A DNA stretch of 64,000 bases, taken from the NCBI GenBank assembly GCA_023101725.1, contig JALJCO010001138.1, positions 248,001 through 312,000 of the forward strand, given 5' to 3'. Within the stretch, counting starts at the first letter, position 1. Each line of letters starts with the position of its first letter. This DNA is from Atherinomorus stipes (lineage: Eukaryota > Chordata > Actinopteri > Atheriniformes > Atherinidae). The position numbers and the translations under genes were made by a program. Under the pieces are notes generated by a model, which saw only the letters and a program-made list of their open reading frames with translations, had not been told where the DNA came from and ran no database searches. Below, piece by piece: positions 43,907 to 55,315 of this stretch.

Positions 43907-46900
43907 CTATGGTCCAACACAACCTGCAGAGCTGCCAGCCCTTTTACAGTCACATAAAATTGATGTGTTGTCGCTTTTTGTTTGCAAGTGGATGCTGTTC
44001 GGTTCACAGTTACACGTCTAAAGAAAAAGTGAGTTGTGTGTACTTTTGTGGCTGTGACTGCAACATCCTGAATGAAAATTATACCCATGTACTCTGTTTC
44101 CATCTATTCCACGACAAACCACAACTAATAATGCACAAAACTGCTTCAGAGTCATTTGATGTCAGACTGATGGCGGTTAAATACTTTCCAGTTGTACTGA
44201 AAAGCCAAACCTTTGCAGATTTTAACACAATTGAAGGACTTTAAGTTGGTACTTTAAATGATTAATCATTTGTAATTTCTGCTTTCTGTTTAGGTGGCGA
44301 TTTACGTTTTATTTGGGTGTATTTATTTATGGGTTCCAATTTCTCTGGCAGGTGAGTTATGATCATTTTATTGACATGATATAATTGTAGATATCAGAGT
44401 TACTAGTTACATGCTCTTTTTGTAAACTTGTTTTTAGTCTCCTTGGATGTGGGATACACGGCAATGTTGGTACGGTTACCCCTATCAGGTATGATGCTAC
44501 TTATATTTCTGTATTAATCTTTTTTTAGTTGATAACAGCTGCAAAAAATGAATTGGATAGTTGTGGCTGAGAAGATAGATGTTTCTGTCCCTATCTTCTG
44601 CTATCATAAAGCAAGATAAACTTGCTTATGATTTTAGTTGTATTGGAAATTGCTTTGACATGTCAACAGGAATAGAGAAACAGAATATTAACGTAGTTTC
44701 CTTACAGTTTACAGTTGGACTGCATTCAATAACACTGTACAGGTGTACTAAATAAAATGCACTCATGCAGAAAGGTCGCTAGTGTTGACTTTTCTTGTGA
44801 ATGACAGAAAAAAACATTACCAGAATCTGTTTACTTTTACTCCACTGACTGTTCATGGTAATGTGGCATAAAAGGCTATCAGTAGGATGCAGACATATTC
44901 CTGTGGACTCTGTATATGCACTTGTTGAAATTAAAACTACTAGTGTAGGTTTTAAGGTTAATATCCAGATTTTAAGTTCTGATTGGATGGCGGAATGATA
45001 AAAACTTGCAAGATTTATTTTTATCCATATGGTAGCGGAGTATCACTAAAACAGTGTTGTTGTTATTCACTTAAAATGACCATTTATGACTAGATAGGTT
45101 ACATTGATAGAAAACTGCCGTGTGATGCTGTTATCCCATGAAGGCCTTTTCTATGATTGTTGTAACCGAAATTGCAGGGCTGTTAGTTTTTAATTTAAGG
45201 AAATATACTGCAGTGCAACACTGGTTATTTCTGACTCAGAACTGTGGATCTTCATACGGTACTATGTGCATAATTTGTGTGCGTTACTTGTTCAGATGAA
45301 AACCAGACACATGTATTAAACCTGCATGTCACAGTGATTCCCTGGTTCACAGTGTCTTACTGTTGAGCAGACGTTGTCACATGTCTGAGTCTAAAGCCAA
45401 CTCTGAACCTGTCTGTTCTCTCTGTCTCATCAGATCATGACTCCAGGTCTTTATCACTACTACGTTACAGAACTGGCCTTCTACTGGTCGCTTATGTTCT
45501 CTCAGTTTACCGACATAAAGAGGAAGGTAAGGGAAATACTGGCTCTGTGTCTGCCAGATTCGACCACTCTAGATACTTGACAATGGCCACTCCCTGTTAA
45601 ACATTGGTCAATGTGTCTATTGTTCCTCATTTGGCAGAGATTGTGTGAATGAGCGTGCATATGATGCCAAGTTTTTCAGATCTATGTGCAGAAGTCAGAG
45701 GTTACATGAAGAGTAAACTGACTTGTAAGTTTGCAGATATAGAAACAGATCTTTCGGTTGATTTAGGGAAAAGGTCACATGTTTTTGTTTAGTTTCTTTT
45801 TTCTTTTTTGAGGGGGGCGGGGTGCAGCTGATGCTGCTCTGTGAATGCTCTGTATTTTCAGCACGGAGGCACTCGGTATCATGTGATTGCAGGATGGAGC
45901 GGGCCTAAGTCTGTTAGAATTACAGAAATTCCTTAGAATGCCAGAGTTGGAGTGAGAAACACACACTTTACTTTGGATATTTTATACTGCAGCAGATGTC
46001 TGGAACGCGACGCCTGTCTTTGCCGGGCTGCGTGCTCTGGTTTCATATATAGTTAATTGAATTTATTATAAAATGACCAGATGATGCCGACAAAGCATTC
46101 ATTCAACTAACTCCTACAGTACTTCTCTGTTTACCAAGTTCTTCATTCATGTAGGAAATTTCAAATTGCTTTCCTTGTTACTTTTTTCTTTTTTTTATTT
46201 TCTGTTTGGACCTTATCATAAACAAGTGCATAGATGTGTGCTGTAAAATTCAAGCAAGAATAGAACCAGTCAGTATCAGTGATGTTTACTCAGAGAAAAT
46301 CTGTCAAGTCTTGAGAAAGATTCAAAATGAGGATCAATACTCAATGGATGCTTTTCTTTTTGATGTAGCTGAACTTTTACATTTATTCAGCATTTGAAAC
46401 CACATGATAATGGCATTTGACATGGATTCCCCTTATAGGTGTTGTTGGGTCAAATGACTGTCAGAATACAGCATATTAGGGATATATGTCAAAGATAAAC
46501 AATTTAATTTTCCCCACTAAGTTGAAGACCTGTTTATGTGCACCTTCAGTCCACATGTATCAGCCCCTCTAACCTGACTCTCACATGCACGTCTTTTGTT
46601 TTGGCTGTGCTCTCAAAGTCATGCCTGAGTGTTTTTCTAGAGATCTGCAGGGTTAATCTTTCACCTGTTTCTTCTCTGGTATGTTTTCATGCATGGATCT
46701 CACACTACCATCGAGTTAGATTACACTTGTACTAGTCTGTTTTCTCTATAAAAAGAAATGACCATTGCTGTCAAATTATAATGAAATACAGGGTTTTTAA
46801 CCAGTTTCGTCCTGCTGCTAAAATGTTGAATTAAATGCTGTTATTTTAGCACCTACACTGTCTGTTTATTTATTTAACTGCTTGTATGTATAAGTGTAAG

Positions 46901-48134
46901 TTTCCCAGCCTCTTAGGCAGTAAAGCAAGCTCAAATCACCATGCATCACAGCTGGTCAGAGGGTGTTTTTTTTTCTGAAAAGGTCTCTGTTTTCTCCAAA
47001 CATGTCTGCTGTTAGCATGAACCCATAACTGTCTTTTATTAATCTGTCCAGAGCACATTACCTATGGCCTGGTCTTTGCAGGGTTTAAAATGCCTGATTT
47101 TGCAACTATTTTTTCCCAAATAAGTCTTTTTCCAGTTACCCCTCATGCATTTAGCTGCAGACACCTGTAAGAGTTGCCTACAGATCCTGTCATTTTTTAG
47201 CTCCTAAGTGCTTCTGTCTTTGTCCCACTCTGGTAAGGGATATCAAACAAAACTAAGGCAAACCAGACAGGAACCCTGAAGGCCTTGGGGAGCTCATTAG
47301 ACATTAATATGATGACACCACACACTTATGTGATAACAAAGGGATCAGCAGGTCCTAGATGACATGAGTTTTAGTATTTCACCATGAAAGGAGGTTTGGA
47401 GATTCAGTAGTTGTCATAAATGTAGAAGCGCTGCTCTGATCTCAAAGAAAAGCCAAAACTGATGTCTGGTAGGTGCTCTCAAAATATTCCCAAATGAACC
47501 TTTACAACTTTTATACATCAGTTTTAGTAAACACAACACAATTCCCTCTGATGTTTGTTTTAACTAAAAAAACAACACAAAAGCATCACCAGGCACTATC
47601 CCAACTCCAAAATTAATACAACTCCTGCAAATCACGCTGCTGGCTATGTATCTGAAAGGGAGAGGTGATGCAACGTTGCATCACCATCTATTCTTGATCT
47701 TGTCTGACGCAAACTGTCAGAAACAAAGATGTATGCTTGGGCATGCAGGGATAGTCATTGCGCCATTTAACTGAATAACAGTGTACTTTTCACATTTGTT
47801 TCATCTACTAGTGTTGAGTGAATTTTAATACATCATATATACAAGCTGTCACTGTTTAAAATATTTGCTTTTTTAAATATGTTTAAAAGAGAATGATATA
47901 AATAATAAAAAAAAAAGATATGGATCATGGAACACACACATGGGGTGTGTGTGTTACGGTTGATGTGGGGAACACACACACATTCATTCCTCGGGAATGA
48001 ATGTGTGTGTGTTCCCTGCGACAGACTGGCGACCTGTCCGGGGTGTGTACCCCGCCTCTCGCCTGATAATAGCTGGGATCGGCTCCAGCAACCGGTGCAA
48101 CTCTGTACCGCGGTATAGAAAATGACCGAATGAC

Positions 48135-48198
<64 letters not shown>

Positions 48199-51100
48199 GT
48201 TGTTGTTACAGTGTAACTGAGCTGTATTTTGGATTCAGTAACAAACATCTGCAGACTGCCCTTTTGTTAACTTGGTATCTGTGACTTTCTTACCCTGCTG
48301 AGGTGCAGGCTGGACACAGCAGAAATCCCACTTTAATATTATTTGTGCTTTTGTTGTACAGTTGTGTGTAAATTTTATCCAACTCTGTTTGGTTAAGTCA
48401 CTAATTCTCCAGATTGCTCTTTACCTCCAGTCTGTTCTGTTCTGCTCCCACATGGTGTACACTGTTTGTTTTAAAAAATGCATTTCCTTTTTATTTTATT
48501 TTCCCTTATGAGGCTAGTTAAAAATCATTTTTTGTATTGGAAAATGTCAAATTAATGTAACAGTTCATTGTACAACATGTTTTTATAAAGTAATTTGTAG
48601 CTGCATTTTTATCTGAGCTATATCACACGGCCTTATTTTAAGAAATGCATCTTCTGTGGTAAAACTAAAATGTGCATCACTTAAACCATCCTCTCCCTCT
48701 TTATCTGTTTCCAGGACTTCCTGATCATGTTCATCCATCACCTAGCAACAGTGGGTCTGGTCAGCTTCTCTTACGTCAACAACATGGCGCGAGTGGGGAG
48801 CCTCGTGCTGTGCGTCCATGATGCCTCTGATTTCCTACTAGAGGTCAGAAATGACAGCAAACATGCATCTGCCTCGGAGGAATCACACAATGCTAGATTT
48901 CATTTCCTGTAAACTGTGTTAAGATTATGAATAATGACTTTTGCATGATTGCAGGGGATATTTCATTTCTCCATAAACGGAGGCAAAACATACCTTAAAT
49001 TCTTAGATCAGCTATTTTCTGGACATTTTTGTCTCTGTAACATAAATGTAACTATCACTGACTCTTTGTACTTTCCTTATGCATTTAAATTTGACAGATT
49101 TAATGATGAACAAGGAAGGGAATTTAATAATGTGGCCACTCAAAGTTTTGATTTGAAATCTAAACCTTTTTGGTGTGGCTCAGGCACATGCAGCACTGAA
49201 CAAGAGTCATTGCTGCTATGCTGATTAAATGGAACAAAAAGAAAAAGGCAGATTAAATATTTTAAAAGATGGCTGCTTTTGATAACAGAGCAGCCTCACC
49301 TGTCACATTCAAGCTTTTTTTTTTTTTTTTTTTAAGCTCAACTTCAGTCGACTTTTTAAACAATAGAGATGATTTCTGATTGTTATTCAGAGTTGCTTCC
49401 TCTTGGCTGAAATCCAAACTGATCTGACTTTGTTACGGTTGATGTGTGGAGCAAAAATTCCTCACCTCTCCAAAATAAAATGTTTTATTCTTGTTTTGTT
49501 TTTCAACAGGCTGCCAAGCTGGCCAACTATGCCAAGTACCAGCATTTGTGTGACTTCCTTTTCATTGTGTTTAGTGTGATTTTCTTCATCACACGACTTG
49601 TTATATTTCAATATGGTGAGTACTGTTGGGCACCTGCAATGCCTAAATGAATAATATTACTCCTACTGTGGGTTAAAACTAACTTTTTGTGCATTTTAAA
49701 TGAGATCATTTGTTAAAACTTCAATCCTGTCTGTTCTTGCAGGCGTTAAACCAAAAGTAAGAGTATAGTTTTAGCTTTTGTGTGGTGATACAGCAAGTGA
49801 AGGTTTTAGACTTGCTCTGAGCTGTGCGTTGTCAACAAATGCATTTGTAGAAATGAATATAATCATACTGTGCTCTGATTTCTTAAACTTTCATTTCAGC
49901 ACATATCCTGACACTATTATTAATAAATCTGTTTAAAATCACTCAATTCTGCTTCCCTTAAACAGATTTTAGGTGACTCCAAAAGAAAAACCACCGTGCA
50001 CTGCCTCATATAACTTCATGCAAACCGCTTGTAAATCAGATAAGGCAATTCTTACGATGCTTAACTTTGTCTGACTTGCAGATTAGACCTAATTTAACTT
50101 CTGGTCCAGGGCTCTTTGCTGACTTTTAGGTGTGGAAAGCCTTTCAGATGAAGGCTGTTCCTCGACAGAGACCTGGATGTTGCAACTCAGCCTCCAGAGA
50201 GACGGACAATAGGGAACCTATCATTGGTGAAAGTAACCTGAGCAGCTATATTCAGTGTCTTGGTGTGGATGAATGATAAAGCTAGTGTTGCTGGTGAAGC
50301 AACGTGGACTGAAATGTATACCTGTCCAGGGGGAGATGGGTCTGTTGACAACCTTATGTCACTCAGATGGATTTAAAGGAAGACTTGACCTCACCGACAA
50401 GTCACCTGTCATAGTAAATCTATGTCACACGGCTGCGTAGTTTCCATTGGCCTTTGTTAGAAAATTGCAGTTTGTATCATTACAATGGCTCTCACCCAGA
50501 GTCCCACTTAACATGACTGAGGTTGTTTGGCTCTTTTTTTTTTCCTCTGACAGATACAGTAACTGTTCTTCTGTTTTTCCAGGATCCTGAACTCCACTAT
50601 GTTTGAGAGTTGGGCCATAGTTGGGCCGTTCCCATCCTGGTGGCTCTTCAACATCTTACTGATGGTCCTCCAAGTGCTGCACATCTTCTGGTCTTACCTC
50701 ATTGCCCGTATAGCTATTAAAGCCATGCTGCGAGGCAGGGTGAGTCACTGGGTGGTTAGTCAGAAGTTTTGTAATGTGCAGAAGTTTTCAGAGCTTTTGG
50801 AGTTTTTGTTTTTTGTTTTTTTTATGGAGATGTTTGGAAAAGCCAGCATATTACCTCAATGTAGCTCTGAGTAAATGAGACAAAGGCCTCAGTCTGACAA
50901 TTGACCAACAAGCCTACAATCAGGATTGAGATCCTGAGTGCAGAAGTAGAAATGACAGAACTTGGAGGGATGGCTATCTGTGCAAAGCACCACTAATAAA
51001 TCCTGTGGAGCTGGGGTGTGTGTGTGTGTGTGTGCCACAGAAGCCATTCATTATTTGCACATGACATCCTGCTGAGAGGCTGCTAAACAGCAACCGACTT

Positions 51101-54100
51101 ACTCTCCAAGTGTGAACAGCAAAACCCTCATCTGAACAGATGCAGCAAAGGTTGACATTTCCTCAGCAACACAGTAAGCACATTTATCTGAGCCGAAATT
51201 TTGAGATGTATTCGCGTGTTGCTTTATCCTTTCTTTAAAAAAAAAAAGAAAAAAGAAATTAATTAGAAAATAAATTAAACATTCTCACTTTTGAAGATGT
51301 CACTTCAATGTAGTTGACTAGAAAAAAATAAAAACAAGAAGTCTGTCGTTTTTTTAGCTCCGCATCGGTGACCTAGTAAGGGTTTTACATCCTGCACGTC
51401 TTTTTCTGTCTACCAATAGTCTTCTGACGTTTAAAAACATTTGTTAGATTCACTTGACTATATTTGACTCCTACTAATTTGTACATTTATTTCTAAGCCG
51501 TTTCCTTCTGAAGTACGTTATGTTGTATCCTGAGTCATGATTTCATGAGAAATCAATGAACTAGATGCTGAAGTCTGCCCTCTTTTGCATTTACTATTGT
51601 CTTATCTTTTTACAGGGGGTGCAGAATTATTAGGCAAATGAGTATTTTGACCACATCATCCTCTTTATGCATGTTGTCTTACTCCAAGCTGTATAGGTGA
51701 AAGCCTACTACCAATTAAGCATATCAGGTGATGTGCATCTCTCTAATGAGAAGGGGTGTGGTCTAATGACATCAACACCCTATATCAGGTGTATTAGGCA
51801 AACAGAATTATTAGGCAACTTAACAATAAACAAATGTATATCCATTTCAATTTTTTATTTTCACCAGGGAAACCAATATAACAGCTCAACATTCACAAAT
51901 ATATATTTCTGACATTCAAAAACAAAACAAAACCAAATCAGTGACCAACATAGCCACCTTTCTTTGCAAGAACACTCAAAAGCTGCCATCCATGGATCCT
52001 GTCAGTGTTTTGATCTGTTCACCATCAACATTGTGTGCAGCAGCAACCACAGCCTCCCAGACACTGTTCAGAGAGGTGTACTGTTTTCACTCCTTGTAAA
52101 TCTCACATTTGATGAGGGACCACAGGTTCTCTATGGGGTTCAGATCAGGTGAACAAGGAGGTCATGTCATTAGTTTTTCTTCTTTTAGACCCTTTCTTGC
52201 CAGCCACTCTGTGGAGTACTTGGATGTGTGTGATGGAGCATTGTCCTCCATGAAAATGATTTTTTTCTTGAAGGATGCAGACTTCTTCCTGTACCACTGC
52301 TTGAAGAAGGTGTCTTCCAGAAACTGGCAGTAGGACTGGGAGTTGAGCTTGACTCTATCCTCAACCCGAAAAGGCCCCACAAGCTCATCTTTGATGATAC
52401 CAGTCCATACCAGTACCCCACCTCCACCTTGCGTCTGAGTCGGACTGGAGCTCTCTGACCTTTATCGATCCAGCCACAGGCCCATCCATGTGGCCCATCA
52501 AGACTCACTCTCATTTCATCAGTCCATAAAACCTTAGAAAAATCAGTCTTGAGATATTTCTTGGCATTTCAGCTTGTGTGTCTTGTTCAGTGGGGGTCGT
52601 TTTTCAGCCTTTCTTACCTTGGCCATGTCAGAGTATTGCACACCTTGTGCTTTTGGGCCCTCCAGTGAAGTTGCAGCTCTGAAATATGGCAAAACTGCTG
52701 GCAAGTGGCATCTTGGCAGCTGCACGCTTGACTTTTCTTAGTTCATGGGCAGTTATTTTGCGCCTTGGTTTTTCCACGTTTCTTGCCACCCTGTTGACTA
52801 TTTTGAATGAAACGCTTGATTGTTCGATGATCACGCTTCAGAAGCTTGGCAGTTTTAAGAGTGCTGCATCCCCCTGCAAGATATCTCACTATTTTTGACT
52901 CTTCTCTTTTCTCTTTTTCCCCTCTTCTGACCCATTTTACCAAAGGAAAGGAAGTTGCCTAATAATTATGTTTGCCTAATAAACCTGATATAGGGTGTTG
53001 ATGTCATTAGACCACACCCCTTCTCATTAGAGAGATGCACATCACCTGATTTGCTTAATTGGTTGTAGGCTTTCAGCTTATACAGCTTGGAGTAAGACAA
53101 TATGCATAAAGAGGATGATGTAGTCAAAATACTCATTTGCCTAATAATTCTGCACTCCCTGTATTATAACTCAAGAGGCTTGTTGGTAATGTAAGGACTA
53201 AAGCCCCGTTTCCACCAGCGGGTCTGGGTCGGGTCGGGCCGGATCGGTACTCGTTTTTTTGCGTCTCCACAGATAAAAACTGGGACGGGTACCCTAATAG
53301 TTCAACAGGCCCTTCAACACAAGATGCTCCAGCTACCCCCCAAAACAAACTCTAAGCATTTAATGGGTGTATGTACTCTGAGATCAACTCAAACATTTCA
53401 AAGCTACTGTATTTAATGCAGCCTTCAGGACCGATGGTTAATAAGAACTTGCTTATAATGCAGATCACCAGATAGGCTAGACTTTTTTAAACAATACCAG
53501 AGAACAGTCCAAAGAACAGTTATTTTTGCTGATATATGCGCAGCTTCTCCACATTTTTCCTGTCTTCCTCTGACTTGATGTCATTCTTTCTGCAGACGCA
53601 GTACATTTCCTCTCCCCCCACAATGAGAGGGAGATCCTGTCTTTCTGTCTATCCTTATCCAATGAGCCCTCCCTACTGCTCTCTTGCCTCTCTGCATCTA
53701 CTCTGTGCTTGACAACGTTGTCTTCTCTGTCTAGCTGTAAGTTTCTATTCATTCCTTCTGCTGTTACTCATTTTTTTTCAAATCTTAATTTGAACCGCCC
53801 TGTCAGCTTTCACCAGGACTTTAAGTAGTTATGGTGGCTTTGTTCAGTCACTTAGATCCACCCCCACTCGCAGTAAGCAGTAGGTGGAGAGTTGTAAATG
53901 ATAAGTAATGTCGTAATGATGTCTTGAATGTCAGGTATGTCCAACTGTTTCTCATTATGGAGGGGTAAGTTGAAATTGTCCCACAACCCCACCCTGTGGT
54001 CAATTAGGAGTGTTAAAAAAAAAAAAAAAAGTCTGACTAAATCTATGATTCCCAACCTGTCAGTGCATCTGTGGTGGAAGTCAAACGATCTCAACCTCTT

Positions 54101-54323
54101 TTGTGGTTGATAACTTTAACTTTTTGTCCTCATTAACTACACTTATTCTGTCTTCCAGGTGTGCAATGATGTTCGCAGCGACATTGAGAGCAGCTCAGAA
54201 GAAGACACAGATGCAGCTTCAGATGGCCTCAAGACCTCCCTGCATACCCCCAAAGGAGAAAATGGCACTAATGGTCACTGTGCTGCTGCCAAAGCCCGGA
54301 CGCAGAACCACAGCAGCTGGTGA
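29191..54323 (+). CDS. cers5: Ceramide synthase 5, with one-base gap at exon 8/9
   Basis: Multi-pass endoplasmic reticulum enzyme that N-acylates sphingoid bases with fatty acyl-CoA to make (dihydro)ceramides. Ten exons: 29191-29363, 41637-41742, 43224-43354, 44294-44351, 44438-44488, 45434-45526, 48715-48843, 49510-49615, 50583-50739 and 54159-54323. The N-terminus is [16 protein letters not shown] with an N-glycosylation sequon NVT at residue 18. A Hox-like domain includes [11 protein letters not shown]. The TLC/Lag1 catalytic part holds the His pair in FIHHLATVG (about residues 212-213) and HDASDFLLE. The acidic tail [11 protein letters not shown] is a CK2-type phosphorylation region. Exons sum to 1169 bases, one short of a whole frame: exon 8 ends ...FQY plus one base where a Trp codon before [10 protein letters not shown] is expected, so the genomic reading shifts. 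CERS6 is similar; the gpd1 and cox14 neighbours favour CERS5. Confidence 0.94.
29364..31308 (+). other. cers5 intron 1, first part
   Basis: AT-rich intron sequence. No exon, RNA or repeat recognised before the hAT element at 31309. Confidence 0.5.
31301..32099. mobile_element. 783 bp hAT-type MITE with perfect 8 bp duplication
   Basis: The element at 31309-32091 has inverted ends TAGGGCTGGACGATA / TATCGTCCAGCCCTA (the right end reads ATTATCGTCCAGCCCTA). It is flanked by the identical 8-mer GGCTCTGG at 31301-31308 and 32092-32099. An 8 bp duplication and TAGGG ends are diagnostic of hAT elements. There is no transposase. Its centre holds a second element at 31416-31845. Confidence 0.92.
31412..31849. 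mobile_element. TTAA-type palindromic MITE nested in the hAT MITE
   Basis: The element at 31416-31845 is bounded by TTAA on both sides (31412-31415 and 31846-31849). Long inverted arms run inward, with shared words ATGAAATACGTTCATTT-type, CAGACAGTTTTGGTG / CACCAAAACTGTCTG and GATCAGC / GCTGATC. It has the same architecture as 1515-2390. Confidence 0.8.
32100..36935 (+). other. cers5 intron 1, middle part
   Basis: Nearly 5 kb of intron with no exon or recognisable transposon. It holds a T run at 32152-32167, a GAT triplet run near 32635-32650 and a C run at 33284-33302. Open frames here are short and show no family match that I recognise. Confidence 0.5.
37606..39447. mobile_element. hAT-like element nested in Tc1 copy 2
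   Basis: The insert at 37613-39439 has inverted ends TAGAGATGCACC and, on the minus strand, TAGTGATGCACC, each followed by GATCGG-type words. Flanks CAGACCTT (37606-37613) and CAGACCGT (39440-39447) match at 7 of 8 bases; Tc1 copy 1 has one unduplicated CAGACC at this site. No transposase is seen. It carries a SINE at 38281-38520 and a G run near 38908. Confidence 0.8.
38281..38520 (+). mobile_element. tRNA-derived SINE, full-length plus-strand copy
   Basis: The tRNA-like head carries an A box TAGCCTAGTGG (38287-38297) and a B box GTTTCGAGTCC (38327-38337) 30 bases apart, the usual internal pol III promoter layout. The body contains CCCACTGCTGTCTGATACTC and AGAGATGGGTAAAATGCAGA, and ends in TTCGGGGATCTTACCAGTATAAC followed by an A/AT-rich tail (the longer words are split here only by position). 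Other copies are at 26262-26499 (minus) and 56942-57045 (5' truncated). Confidence 0.88.
40425..41636 (+). other. cers5 intron 1, last part
   Basis: Unique AT-rich intron sequence up to the acceptor of exon 2 at 41635-41636. Nothing else recognised. Confidence 0.5.
41789..42543. mobile_element. 739 bp hAT-type MITE in cers5 intron 2
   Basis: The element at 41797-42535 has inverted ends TAGTGATGCAC / GCATCCTTA and further inward paired CCGATATT words. It is flanked by identical 8-mers GTTTATTT at 41789-41796 and 42536-42543. There is no transposase. Inside, about 41940-42334, lies a second inverted structure that begins TAGGGGTGG and ends CCACCCCTA. Confidence 0.88.
43813..43930. repeat. (TA)n core within a 30 bp inverted repeat
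   Basis: The left arm at 43813-43842 contains GTTGTGTTGGACCACAG. The right arm at 43901-43930 reads its reverse complement with few mismatches (CTATGGTCCAACACAAC). About 58 bases of TAT and TA repeats lie between. The whole can fold into a hairpin or cruciform. It is in cers5 intron 3. Confidence 0.85.
44489..45433 (+). other. cers5 intron 5
   Basis: Intron between exons 5 and 6. No repeat or RNA recognised. Confidence 0.5.
45527..47967 (+). other. cers5 intron 6, first part
   Basis: AT-rich intron sequence with no recognised feature before the hairpin and LINE-type tail at 47968. Confidence 0.5.
47968..48016. repeat. Perfect 23 bp hairpin
   Basis: Arms 47968-47990 and 47994-48016 are exact reverse complements (core ACACACACATTCATTCC) with a 3-base loop. 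It sits immediately 5' of a LINE/SINE-type tail. Confidence 0.88.
48017..48207 (+). mobile_element. L2-type LINE/SINE 3' tail ending in (ATT)n
   Basis: Contains ACTGGCGACCTGTCCGGG, TACCCCGCCTCTCGCC and GGGATCGGCTCCAGC, words typical of the 3' tail shared by fish L2-like LINEs and their SINEs. It ends in GGTATAGAAAATGACCGAATGA and then an ATT microsatellite (about 48134-48207) that grew from the 3' repeat (the long word runs over 48111-48132). Only the tail is present. Confidence 0.75.
49616..50582 (+). other. cers5 intron 8
   Basis: Follows the anomalous exon 8 donor. I looked for a micro-exon or alternative acceptor that would restore frame: AGs at 50552-50553, 50558-50559 and 50581-50582 all leave the same wrong phase. 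No repeat recognised. Confidence 0.55.
51611..53163 (-). mobile_element. Tc1/mariner-type element with 214 bp inverted ends
   Basis: The element at 51613-53161 is flanked by TA dinucleotides. The two ends are inverted repeats of about 214 bases (51613-51826 and 52948-53161) beginning CAGGG(A/G)GTGCAGAATTATT and containing TTAGGCAAATGAGTATTTTG. Transposase remnants are on the minus strand: N-terminal HTH ([20 protein letters not shown]) at 52743-52943, then catalytic pieces including [18 protein letters not shown] at 52162-52380. At least three frame shifts separate them, so the copy is dead. Confidence 0.9.
53190..53340. mobile_element. Possible transposon end fragment
   Basis: Starts AAAGCCCCGTTTCCACCAGC and has GGGTCGGGTCGGGCCGG and GGGACGGGTACC words typical of one end of a fish DNA element. 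The matching right end was not found. Low support. Confidence 0.35.
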
Positions 54324-55025
54324 CGAGGAGCGGGAAACCAGCAGTTGTCGCATTTACAGCATGTTCAAGAGATTTGTTCTTCTGAGGACATTCCTCTGGC
54401 ATCTCAAACACACACACTTTTTCCACCGACAGCGAGTGCGCACATTCATGTGTGAAGTGATGATGGGTGTGCAGACACTGACGCTGTTACTTGTGGAGAG
54501 CCATGAAAACATGTGCAACTCCAAACATTGGGATTTATTTTGTGCTGAGTCTGGCTGCATACCATTGGTTCTATGTTCTCTCCCAGTTTTATTGGTCAGA
54601 TGAACTTGATTATTTTTGTCTTGAAGGGTTAATTCATACTGGATTGTACAGAGCAGACATCTCACAGTAGGTTTTACACAAATAAGGTTATAACGTATTG
54701 TTATTGCTGTGGTTTTATCAGCTTTTATAAGCAGGACACTTGTTTTGTGAATGGCAAGAGGTGGAGAGCCCTTTGCAGTTAATTGTGGATTTACCCTTCA
54801 CCGCATTGTTTGGCTACTTTGACTTGTTTTACTGTTTTTATTACTACTTCTGAGACCAAATGTGTATGGAAATGTTTCACTGCCTATATCAGAATCCAGG
54901 TATGAGGGCCATACAAAAGGTCTGTTGTGTTCTCACTTGAGTGCCTTGTACAAATGTATTTTCAAATATATTCTGTGGTTGAAAATCTGTTTTTAAAGCC
55001 CTTTAAAGTAAAAAAAAAAAAAAGT
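54324..55025 (+). other. cers5 3' UTR
   Basis: Non-coding continuation of the last cers5 exon. An A run at 55008-55023 follows CCTTTAAAGT, but no canonical AATAAA stands before it, so the cleavage site is uncertain. The UTR may approach or overlap the convergent cox14 3' end. Confidence 0.5.
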
Positions 55026-55315
55026 CCCACTTTCTGGTCGAAGGCATTTTAATATATCATCATATAAACAAGTACAGGCATGTTCACTCCTGAAAATGTC
55101 ATTCAAAATGAACGACACAAGCCACCGATGCAAATATTTTCATTTGCTAAGTGAAGTTTTACAAACAAAAACACTTCTGTGAGGTAACCTCAGTGAAACC
55201 GAACAAACATCCCAGAAGGACTTGATCTTTTCACAATTTACTGATGGACAAATGCAGAGGAATGAGAAATGTCCACATCTGTGCAAAAAAAAAAAAAAAA
55301 AAAGTCCACTTGAAA

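Noticed and set aside
43822..44244. 140-codon plus-strand open frame
   Set aside because: Its first part is translation of the TA repeat, and the rest matches no family I know. It lies in a cers5 intron and there are no splice signals supporting it.
46206..46397. 63-codon open frame in cers5 intron 6
   Set aside because: No family match and no splice context; AT-rich chance frame.
54103..54603. 166-codon plus-strand open frame over the last cers5 exon
   Set aside because: It reads the cers5 exon in another frame and continues into the 3' UTR; the correct frame matches the ceramide synthase tail.
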